NCBI GenBank assembly: GCA_002104895.1
Contig: MCFG01000581.1
Location: 1-27,060 of the forward strand
DNA length: 27,060 nt
Reading direction: 5' to 3'
Origin: Anaeromyces robustus
Taxonomy: Eukaryota; Neocallimastigomycota; Neocallimastigomycetes; Neocallimastigales; Neocallimastigaceae
Under the pieces are notes generated by a model. The model was not told the DNA's origin and searched no databases. It worked only from the letters and a program-made list of their open reading frames with translations. Numbering within the stretch: the first letter of the stretch is position 1; each line of letters starts with the position of its first letter. The position numbers and the translations under genes are program-made. Below are positions 20,176 to 27,060 of the stretch, piece by piece.

Positions 20176-20959
20176 ACTAGAAAAAATTTTTTTGAAAAAT
20201 AATTTAATTTATCTATTCTATAATTTATTCATTCACTTATTTTTTTATATTAATTTATTTAATTTATTAATATTCATTCACTTAATTTAATTTATTTAAT
20301 TTTTTAATTTAATTTTATTAATTTTCCGAAAATATCACTGGCAAGGTAGTACAAAATCTTTTTCAAATGCTATGGGGTACACTATTTTTATCTTCGGGTA
20401 GTACAAGGAAAATTTTTCAAAATGTTACACAAGGAAAATTTTTTAACTATTCTAGGGTGGTACAAAATTTTCTATAACTAAGGTTTCTAAGTAATTCAAA
20501 GGTAATCCAAGGTAGAGTAGCTAAGACTAAGGAGAGAAACTAGGTTAAACTAAGGACGGGTGGAATCTGGGTGCTTTATTTTTTTACTTTATCAAGAAAA
20601 ATTTTTATTCGAGAAGGATACTTGATAGGATGGATACTAGAATTATTCAAGAAAAGTAGACAAAGGGTAAACAAGAAGTAGACAAGACTAAGACAAGACT
20701 AAAAACTAAGGATTATACAAGGTAGATAACTGGTAATCAAAAACTAGGATAGAAGTATTCAAGGGATTAGGAGATTATTACTAGAACAGGTAGTATCCAG
20801 AAGCTAAGAAAAAGTAGTATTCTAAGATTAGACTAAAAGAAGTAGTATCCAAAGGTAGTTCTAAAAGGCGGTAGAATCCAATAAAAGGTAGAAACTAAAA
20901 ATTGGTAGCAGATTCCAAAATTTTCGACACTAAGGTTCCAGGCGGTGTTTCTTTTGTTG

Positions 20960-20970
20960 GGTGCTTTTAT
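20960..20970 (-). other. self-priming-type primer site of the 5.2-kb element
   Basis: The element strand directly after the 5' LTR reads ATAAAAGCACC. It is the exact complement of GGTGCTTTTAT in the LTR (21291-21281), which begins 40 bases after TATAAATAGG (21331-21322). This is the geometry of Tf1-type elements, in which the transcript's own 5' end primes reverse transcription. Confidence 0.7.
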
Positions 20971-21685
20971 TGTAACGGAACGGTAGTTCCAATATTACAA
21001 TTGACACCAAAATCTGAAGTAAACACAAACAAAATAAAATTTAAAATAAAAGATACTTATTGCAATATCAGAACACCTTTCCTTTGTTAACCTGAAAGGT
21101 CGGTGTCGAGATATATATATTAGTAAGATTTAGTTTTAAGTTTTATTTTATTTTTATTTAAAATATGTTTTATTAGAATTTAGTTTTATTAATTATTAAA
21201 AATTAATAATAACTAATCTTTGTAGTATTTCAAACTACTTATGAATTAATTATTACTAATATATATAAAGTTATAAAAGAATAAAAGCACCAAGAAAAAT
21301 ATTTTAACTAAAAGTTTTACACCTATTTATACTTTTTGCGGAAAAATAGTTTTAAAAATAAAAGTTCATAAAAAATAATAAAAATTGCTAGAAACTAAGA
21401 TATTTTGTTATAAAATGAATCTCATAGAAAAATAAAGAAATATTATATAATTTTTTCTTAAAGTTTCTAATTTTATTCCATGTAATTCTATAAAGAAATA
21501 CAGAAATAAAATACAGAAACAAATACAGAATAAAATACAGAAATTTATAATAAATAAATTTAAAATAAAATTTTTATAAAATTTGGAACAAGGTGTGAGT
21601 CGAACCCAGAGTGTTCGCCCAGATGGTCATAGTTACTAACCACTAGACCATGGTTACTATTTTACTAATTGAGGGATTCGTTACA
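20971..21685 (-). repeat. 5' LTR of the 5.2-kb element
   Basis: 715 bp with TGTAACG/CGTTACA ends. It carries TATAAATAGG at 21331-21322 and the proposed transcript start at about 21291. On its outer side it directly interrupts a second gag frame. Confidence 0.92.
21585..21657 (-). other. tRNA-like module (Pol III A and B boxes) in LTR U3
   Basis: Copy of the 17052-17124 module. The A box TGGTCTAGTGG is at 21650-21640 and the B box GGTTCGACTCA at 21606-21596, 44 bases apart. A T-run follows. Confidence 0.7.
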
Positions 21686-22394
21686 CACAGTAAGCACAAA
21701 GGTTTTCTTTTCTTCTTCTTTCTTTTTCTTCGTTACTTAATGGTTCACGAAATCTGAAAGTTGATTGTTTTGTGTTAGAGAAGGGTTCCTTGCTTTTATT
21801 GGAATTATTATAATTTTTGCTGTTATTATTATTAAAACGACTTTGAGAGTTAAAAAATTGTCGATGGGTAGAGAGTCGACAATCGATTCTTGAAGCTATT
21901 GTTTGCATGGAGAAGAGAGATTGAGGACCAGGAAACATTTCCAATATTCGAGTAGCTATCTGATCGTTTAGGCCTGAGAGAAAAGCATCCATTTTAGCTT
22001 CCTCGTTCCAGGATGATTCGTCGGCGTATTTGTTGAATTCCATAATGTAGCTTCCGACGTCTCCTAAACGTTTTTGCCTGATCGTTTTAAGTTTTTGGTT
22101 TGCTATGAATGTGGAATCATAGCTTCCGAAGGTAGCTTTAATTTTGGATATGAAAGCGTCGTAGTCGTTGAGGCAAGGATCATTGTTTTCTATCAGGGTT
22201 GCGGCCCAGTTCATTGCTGAACCGTAGAGTCTGGATATAATGTAGGCAACCTTGATTGGATCTTCTTCGAACTTATCGGGCTGTAACATAAAAATAAGTT
22301 CCATTTTGGCTAGAAAACCTTTAAAGTAACGACGGTCTCCTGCAAATCCGTCTTTAAAAATTGGATTAATATTATTGAAGTTTTCTTCTTCCAT
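21686..22394 (-). CDS. gag of the older LTR element, 5' part
   Basis: Begins MEEENFNNINPIFKDGFAGD at 22394. The capsid-type gag domain (KVAYIISRLYGSAMNWA, DYDAFISKIKATFGSYD, RLGDVGSYIMEFNKYAD, LNDQIATRILEMFPGPQ) aligns from end to end with that at 17730-19331, about 80% identical by eye. It continues through an Asn-rich linker and a basic segment to the start of a zinc knuckle, where the neighbouring LTR cuts it off. Protease and anything beyond are not in the window. Confidence 0.85.
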
Positions 22395-22595
22395 TATGTA
22401 TTATTATTTTTGAATTTATATAAATATGTTAAGAATACGTTTTAAAGTTTTGATTATAAGTGTTCCCACAATAGTTAATTTTATAAAAGTGCTTTGAGTT
22501 TGCTTAGAGAGTTATAATTTATTGGATTAAATATTATAAATAAGCTTCTGAATTAATTGATATATAATTTTAAATATTTTTAAATACTTCTTTTC

Positions 22596-22676
22596 CGTAT
22601 TGCTGTTCATTCAGTTTATCAACCGAAGAGCTGAATGCAGGTCTTACATCTATGCCTACCAGCGAGGGTCAATACG
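22596..22676 (-). ncRNA. structured leader RNA motif, copy B (81 nt)
   Basis: On the element strand CGTATTG at the start pairs with CAATACG at the end, a different sequence from the other copies but still fully paired. The inner stem is GTAGG...CCTGC, where a G-U pair replaces an A-U pair of the other copies, and the TTCGGT-TGATAA-ACTGAA hairpin is present. It lies about 200 bases before gag. Confidence 0.65.
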
Positions 22677-22825
22677 TAGATAAGAAGTTGATTTAAAAAT
22701 AAGTGCTGAAGGAATATCAATTAAGACTTTCCTTATTTATAATAAGAGATTTCGAATTTTAAAGTCTTTGGGATAGTTTATAGGTAAATATTTTAATTTT
22801 TACTTCTTTTGCCTTACAACTATAG

Positions 22826-22985
22826 AAAAACCGGCAGAAGTTACTTAACAAGAGGTATATACTAGACCTCGAAATAAAATTAAAAACTATATATTTTAGG
22901 GTCGTTTTACCTTCGCGACCAACCTACAGCCTTCGGTGACTGGAGTTCCTTGTTCGCCAGAGTTGCTGCAGACCTAGAACCGTTT
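22826..22985 (-). ncRNA. conserved leader RNA block with hairpins (copy 2)
   Basis: Counterpart of 19447-19600. It has GGTCG...CGACC and CAGTC...GGCTG hairpins and, at 22870-22852, GAGGT-CTAGTATAT-ACCTC with an identical loop. Confidence 0.5.
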
Positions 22986-23089
22986 TCCTATATAAATAGA
23001 CTACGGTGACTGTCCTCTCGCTGGAGTTTTACCTAGTCTAGAACCAAATCTATTTGTCGAATGCAGCACTAAAGAAGACTAATCTCCTA

Positions 23090-23130
23090 ACTCTGTATAT
23101 GAGCTCTATACGCTCCTAGTATATTTTAAT
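23090..23130 (-). ncRNA. conserved leader hairpin with sequence complementary to a later loop (copy 2)
   Basis: Counterpart of 19739-19780. ATATACTAG (element strand, 23124-23116) is complementary to the loop at 22865-22857. The GAGC...GCTC stem is conserved. Confidence 0.45.
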
Positions 23131-23194
23131 AACACTTATTTACCTATAATAATAATAACGACTATAATATTTACTCTTTTTTATTATTCTTTGT

Positions 23195-23281
23195 TTCGCA
23201 CTGCTGTTCTTTCGGTTTATCAACCTACCGAAGCTGAATGTAGGACTTACGCCTCTGCCTACCAGCGAGGGCCAATGCGAA
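23195..23281 (-). ncRNA. structured leader RNA motif, copy A2 (87 nt)
   Basis: On the element strand TTCGCATTG at the start pairs with CAGTGCGAA at the end. GTAGG...CCTAC and TTCGGT...ACCGAA hairpins lie inside. Relative to copy A1 the closing stem changes A-U to G-C, keeping the pair. Confidence 0.65.
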
Positions 23282-23924
23282 TATAAGAAATTTTATAAAG
23301 AGTAAAAGGGACGATAAAAACAAGGATTATTATCTATAAATTCCTTGTTTTTAAAAGTTACACACAAAAATCTTTATTACACAAGGTTTTCTTGCTACTA
23401 TTTCAAGCAAGGAATTTATTAATTATTATTATTATTTTTTTTTTTTTTTTTTTTTTTTTACTTACTTGTAAAAATGTTCACTTAATTATTATATTAATTT
23501 ATTTAATTAATATTTATTTGTTCACTTATATATTTGATTTATTTAACCTTGGTTTTATTCACTTAGATTTCCTAATTGATTTATTTAGTTCTTAAATTTT
23601 GGTTCACTTAATTATGGATTTATTTAAATTATTATATTTTGTTCACTTATATAATTTATAGGGTTAGGTTATTTGTTTCTTGAATTGATTTTCAAAGGGT
23701 TATTTTCTTTAACGGATTGTTTTAAGTTATTTTATTTCTAAGATTGATCTGGTTTACTAAAATGGTATTTCCAAATGGATAGCTAATTTTTCTTTGATTT
23801 TAATATAAAAATTGGGGAGTAGCGACCTAACTAAGAAGTGGATTGTTTTCTAAAAAGGAAGGTGGCTTACTAATACAGGCGGTAGCTTACTTGCGGAGGT
23901 ATTGCTTGTTTTTCTAATTTAGTG

Positions 23925-23934
23925 GCGTTTTTAT
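23925..23934 (-). other. self-priming-type primer site of the older element
   Basis: The element strand directly after the 5' LTR reads ATAAAAACGC. It is the exact complement of GCGTTTTTAT in the same LTR (24157-24148), which begins 44 bases after TATAAATAC (24201-24193). Confidence 0.65.
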
Positions 23935-24327
23935 TGTAATGATAGAGTGGAGTTTATTAGCAACAGGCCCGCAAGCTTGAGTAACTCGAAATAATGGACA
24001 ACACGAAAGATCTAAGAAAGGTAAAAGACACAGTTAATTAAAAATATGTTTTATAATAAAATGTTTTATTAATTTTTATTAAATTTAAAATATAATAATT
24101 TATTAATTAGTTAGTGTAATATTTCGAATTACTTATTTAACTAGTTAATAAAAACGCGAAGAAAAAATATTTCTTTTGTCGAAATTTTACACGTATTTAT
24201 ACTTTTTACGGAAAAATAGTTTTCGTTTGTAAAAAGTATTAAAAGTTCTAGAAACTTAGATTTTTTGATTTAAAATGAATCTCGGATAAATAAAATTTAA
24301 AATAAAAAGAAAAACTAGAATCTTTTA

Positions 24328-24361
24328 GAATTTAATCGATAAGATTTTATCGATTAAATTC
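24328..24361. other. perfect 15-bp hairpin inside the older LTR
   Basis: GAATTTAATCGATAA, loop GATT, TTATCGATTAAATTC. It lies in U3 between the tRNA-like module and the TATA box. The 715-bp LTR family has no matching hairpin at this place. Confidence 0.75.
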
Positions 24362-24435
24362 GAGTAATTTCTACAACAAGGAAAAGTGTAGAAAATTTTG
24401 ATAATAAATTTTTAAAATAAAATTTTTCCAAAATT

Positions 24436-24507
24436 GGAAAGAGTGAGAGTCGAACCCGAGAGGTTCGGCCTGATGGTTCTAGTGTCTGACCACTAGACCA
24501 TGGTTAC
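24436..24507 (-). other. tRNA-like module (Pol III A and B boxes) in LTR U3
   Basis: The element strand has A box TGGTCTAGTGG and B box GGTTCGACTCT, tRNA-like spacing and a TTTT soon after. The middle part differs from the module of the 715-bp LTRs while both boxes are kept. Confidence 0.65.
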
Positions 24508-24529
24508 TATTTTACTAATTCTTGATACA

Positions 24530-25436
24530 ATATTCCCTTATATACACATTATTTCTAAACCCATATTTTTAAACCTTTTATCCCATATAAACTAACATTT
24601 AATAAAACTTCTTTATAATATTATTAATATCTTAAAACATAATAATTTTATCTATACTAAAAATTATTTTTATATTATCAATATTTTATTAATATCTTAA
24701 AATAAATTATAAATATTTTATTAATATCAAATAAATTTTATCAATACTTTATAATTAATATTATAATAAATTTTATCAATATTCTTATAATAAATAAATA
24801 TTATTAATATTTTATATTAAATAAATCCTATTAATATCTTATAATAAATTCTATATCTTTATTAATATTTTAAATAAATCTTATTAATATTTTATAATAA
24901 ACTTTATATATAATAAATAATATTTTAAATAATATTTTATCAATATCAAATATTTTATAACACTTTATTAATACATTTTATTTATATTCTTATAACAATA
25001 ATTATTAATATTTCTAATTCTAACCTTTAATAAATTTAATACTTCAATATAATTATAATAATAAATATTTATAATAATAAATATATAAATAATTATAATT
25101 AAATAATACTATCCACTCTTTTCCCTTTTTCCCTTATCCTTTCCCTCCAACTTAAAAACCCTGGACAAATACAGAAAATAAATATTCTGTATATTATTAA
25201 AATAAAATAAAATAAATAAAATAATAAAAATTAATTATAAAATAAATGAATTATTTATAAAATGTATAATACAGAAGTTAAATGTATTTCTGTATAAAAG
25301 TATAATATTTATTTTTAATTTTTATTTAAAACACTAAATAGATTAATAAAATATTTAATAATTAGAATAGAAAATATTAATAAATAATAATAACAATAAT
25401 AATTAATATTAAAATAAATCTTAGAAAATAATGTTT
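24530..25436. other. AT-rich intergenic DNA with degenerate repeats
   Basis: No gene seen. From about 24590 to 25020 the phrase TATTAATATCTTATAATAAA and variants recur loosely. A pyrimidine-rich tract lies at about 25110-25148. Inverted pairs of ATACAGAA and TTCTGTAT occur at about 25170-25190 and at 25269-25295, the second forming an 8-bp stem. Confidence 0.6.
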
Positions 25437-25441
25437 AGAAT

Positions 25442-26156
25442 TGTAACGAATCCCTCAATTAGTAAAATAGTAACCATGGTCTAGTGGTTAGTAACTATGA
25501 CCATCTGGGCGAACACTCTGGGTTCGACTCACACCTTGTTCCAAATTTTATAAAAATTTTATTTTAAATTTATTTATTATAAATTTCTGTATTTTATTCT
25601 GTATTTGTTTCTGTATTTTATCTCTGTATTTCTTTATAGAATTACATGGAATGAAATTAGAAACTTTAAGAAAAAATTATATAATATTTCTTTATTTTTC
25701 TATGAGATTCATTTTATAACAAAATATCTTAGTTTCTAGCAATTTTTATTATTTTTTATGAACTTTTATTTTTAAAACTATTTTTCCGCAAAAAGTATAA
25801 ATAGGTGTAAAACTTTTAGTTAAAATATTTTTCTTGGTGCTTTTATTCTTTTATAACTTTATATATATTAGTAATAATTAATTCATAAGTAGTTTGAAAT
25901 ACTACAAAGATTAGTTATTATTAATTTTTAATAATTAATAAAACTAAATTCTAATAAAACATATTTTAAATAAAAATAAAATAAAACTTAAAACTAAATC
26001 TTACTAATATATATATCTCGACACCGACCTTTCAGGTTAACAAAGGAAAGGTGTTCTGATATTGCAATAAGTATCTTTTATTTTAAATTTTATTTTGTTT
26101 GTGTTTACCTCAGATTTTGGTGTCAATTGTAATATTGGAACTACCGTTCCGTTACA
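25442..26156 (+). repeat. solo LTR of the 5.2-kb element family, plus orientation
   Basis: 715 bp, near-identical in reverse to the LTRs at 16442 and 20971. Ends TGTAACG/CGTTACA. It is bounded by a perfect 5-bp duplication AGAAT (25437-25441 and 26157-26161). A lone LTR with matching duplications is the usual product of recombination between the two LTRs of a once complete insertion. The TATAAATAGG is at about 25796-25805 and the proposed start about 40 bases later. Confidence 0.92.
25470..25542 (+). other. tRNA-like module (Pol III A and B boxes) in LTR U3
   Basis: Same 73-nt module as in the LTRs at 17052 and 21585, here on the plus strand. It has TGGTCTAGTGG and GGTTCGACTCA 44 bases apart, then TTTT within about 5 bases of the unit. 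Confidence 0.7.
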
Positions 26157-26161
26157 AGAAT

Positions 26162-26422
26162 AGAGAATTATATTATAAAATAATTAATAATAATTAGATT
26201 AATTAAATAAATAATAATAATAATAATAGTCGAAAGACTATAATAATAAAATTCATGTATTATAAAAGGAGGATAATTTTTCTTTCTTTTATAAAACGAT
26301 CAATAATTTGTATTTAAAAATAAGAATAATAAAAATAAAAGAAGAGTTAAACAAAAGATTATTTTATTTTTAATTTTATTGATTCATTAGTAATAATTAT
26401 TTAGTATATAAGTTAATTATAT
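26162..26422 (-). other. probable LINE 3' untranslated region
   Basis: Follows the stop codon of the LINE ORF2 on the minus strand. It is AT-rich, with a 6-bp stem ATAGTC-GAAA-GACTAT (26226-26241, + strand reading) beside an AAT-repeat run at about 26205-26228 that could be the LINE's simple-sequence tail. The LINE's exact 3' end and any target duplication are not clear. The solo LTR inserted just beyond. Confidence 0.4.
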
Positions 26423-27060
26423 TTATTGTTTATGAATATACATGTTTCCTGCATCATTCTGAGTTTCGTTACAGATATTATCATAAATATTATTAATGTA
26501 GTTATTATTAAAATTATTAGAAAAGTTGATATTATCAGAACTAACTAAAGGTTTTCGATTAACATACAAATAAATGGTTTCAAGATTGCCAAATAACTTA
26601 GAACGCCAATGATCGAATGTTGGGCATTCTAAAATCCAATGTTCGAAGGTTTGACTACCGCCTTTACAACAAGGACAGTAATCAGGGCAAGAGTCGGATA
26701 CAAGTTTAGCGGCTTTAGCAATTTCACTATTGAATTTATAACCACTACGTATTTTGAGGAGCCAATTAAAGCCATAAGCCAAGTTAGGGTATTCAAGTTC
26801 AAGATGTAAATAATCACGAGATAATTCAAGGTGATTATCACAATAGGTAACAGCTTTAACGGAGTCTTTTTTGACATCTCTATTCCAATAAAAAGTCAAG
26901 ATATCTTCTCTAGAGCCAATTTTAGAAAGTTTCTTTGATAAAGTTCTGCTTTCTTTAGCCCATGTGTATTTTCTCATCTTCGGAATAATAGTAACTAACT
27001 TGGAAATAATACAATTAGAGTCTGCCCATCTCTTAAAACATTTATCTTGAGCAATGGCAC
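26423..27060 (-). CDS. C-terminal end of a LINE (non-LTR retrotransposon) ORF2, partial
   Basis: The frame is open from the window edge at 27060 to the stop at 26423-26425, about 211 codons. The ATG at 26977 is internal, not a start. The hallmark is the CCHC zinc finger after the reverse transcriptase: CPCCKGGSQTFEHWILEC, that is C-x2-C-x8-H-x4-C, followed by PTFDHWRSKLF. Upstream, FNWLLKIRSGYKFNSEIAK is the helical segment that normally precedes this finger. The finger is thought to bind nucleic acid during target-primed reverse transcription. The Asn-rich tail after about residue 170 is typical drift in this genome. Reverse transcriptase and endonuclease would lie outside the window. No interruption is seen in the visible part. 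The clade (Tad-like or another) cannot be told from this part alone. Confidence 0.8.
   Translation of the reverse strand, partial: AIAQDKCFKRWADSNCIISKLVTIIPKMRKYTWAKESRTLSKKLSKIGSREDILTFYWNRDVKKDSVKAVTYCDNHLELSRDYLHLELEYPNLAYGFNWLLKIRSGYKFNSEIAKAAKLVSDSCPDYCPCCKGGSQTFEHWILECPTFDHWRSKLFGNLETIYLYVNRKPLVSSDNINFSNNFNNNYINNIYDNICNETQNDAGNMYIHKQ

Larger units (their letters stand above)
19332..20970 (-). other. long structured 5' leader of the 5.2-kb element
   Basis: About 1.64 kb between the 5' LTR and gag with no long frame. In element order: primer-site segment, a pyrimidine-rich region (about 20900-20330), poly-A tracts (poly-T on the + strand at 20046-20174, with AAACTATATAACAAAAATAA repeated twice between the tracts), an ~89-nt structured motif, and two conserved hairpin blocks before the gag start. 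The order matches the leader of the neighbouring older element. Confidence 0.7.
16442..21685 (-). mobile_element. 5.2-kb Ty3/gypsy-like LTR element with gag and protease only
   Basis: Two 710-715-bp LTRs (16442-17151 and 20971-21685), differing at roughly ten places by eye, flank a ~1.64-kb untranslated leader, one gag-protease frame and a ~580-bp 3' untranslated stretch. I find no reverse transcriptase, RNase H or integrase, so the element is non-autonomous, like the gag-only LTR elements known from plants. Orientation comes from the gag frame, a purine tract beside 17151 and the primer-site segment beside 20971. The outer flanks do not match: GCGGC and copia pol on one side, CACAG and a second gag on the other. 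The structure therefore does not look like one clean insertion. Confidence 0.8.
22395..23934 (-). other. long structured 5' leader of the older element
   Basis: About 1.54 kb with no long frame. In element order: primer site, mixed region, poly-A tract (poly-T on + at 23429-23459), structured motif copy A2, conserved hairpin blocks, a second structured motif copy B, then gag. Compared with the 5.2-kb element it has one additional motif copy. Confidence 0.7.
21686..24529 (-). mobile_element. older Ty3/gypsy-like LTR element, 5' part only
   Basis: Comprises a 5' LTR (23935-24529), a ~1.54-kb leader and the first ~236 codons of gag, then stops where the LTR at 21685 abuts it. The 3' part is absent from the window. 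Same family design as the 5.2-kb element but clearly diverged in LTR, leader and gag. Broken, and older than the element that interrupts it. Confidence 0.8.
23935..24529 (-). repeat. 5' LTR of the older element
   Basis: About 595 bp, TGTA...TACA ends, diverged from the 715-bp LTR family but with the same order of parts: tRNA-like module at the start of U3, TATA box and proposed start. No second copy is in the window, so the outer end rests on alignment with the other family and the TG...CA rule. Confidence 0.7.

Noticed and set aside
20960-20980. A classical tRNA primer-binding site
   Set aside because: No TGG-starting complement of a tRNA 3' end follows the 5' LTR in any of the three elements. 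The complementarity to the LTR itself is a better explanation.
20902-21090. 62-residue plus-strand open frame
   Set aside because: It spans the junction of leader and LTR and has no recognisable features.
23392-23595. 67-residue plus-strand open frame
   Set aside because: It is a translation of a poly-T tract and AT-rich leader DNA, giving runs of Phe, Ile and Leu with no protein-like features.

Overview
The window looks like nuclear DNA from a fungus with extremely AT-rich intergenic sequence, most likely an anaerobic gut fungus (Neocallimastigomycota). The grounds are long A/T-only spacers with short tandem repeats, an intronless fungal-type sugar transporter that stands out as a GC island, a family of divergent ankyrin-like proteins, and fungal Ty1/copia, Ty3/gypsy-like and LINE fragments. 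The taxon is inferred from style and family content, not from a marker gene.

Layout. 1-2.2 kb: AT-rich spacer with a 36-bp tandem repeat. 2.26-3.83 kb (+): intact hexose-type MFS transporter with a TATA box and an A-rich leader. 3.8-14.4 kb: AT-rich land holding three members of one ankyrin-like family, all damaged: a fragment (5.44-5.66 kb, -), a frame-broken copy (6.5-7.9 kb, -) and a copy split by an LTR element (11.5-14.4 kb, +). Between the last two lies a 1.06-kb near-palindrome (9.18-10.24 kb). 14.4-15.0 kb: 54-bp and 68-bp tandem repeats. 15.0-24.5 kb (-): a pile of LTR elements: the 3' part of a Ty1/copia element, then a 5.2-kb gag-protease-only element, then the 5' part of an older relative. 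24.5-25.4 kb: AT-rich spacer. 25.44-26.16 kb (+): solo LTR with a perfect 5-bp target duplication. 26.4 kb to the window end (-): C-terminal end of a LINE ORF2.

The most notable thing is a shared design in the three related LTR elements (12.56-14.22, 16.44-21.69 and 21.69-24.53 kb). (1) Each LTR has TGTA...TACA ends (TGTAACG/CGTTACA in two families) and carries, at the very start of U3, a tRNA-like module with Pol III A and B boxes at tRNA spacing, followed by a T-run. (2) None has a tRNA-type primer site. Instead the 10-11 bases directly after the 5' LTR are complementary to a segment of the LTR lying 36-44 bases after a TATA box, and this pairing is kept although its sequence differs in every family. 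That is what Tf1-type self-priming predicts. (3) The two larger elements have ~1.6-kb untranslated leaders with an ~85-nt RNA motif (three copies, compensatory changes in its closing stem) and a conserved hairpin whose loop is complementary to a second conserved hairpin. (4) The best preserved large element encodes only gag and protease, and the 1.66-kb element encodes nothing visible, so both would depend on enzymes supplied elsewhere.

All judgements are by eye. Identities, ages and RNA folds have not been computed.
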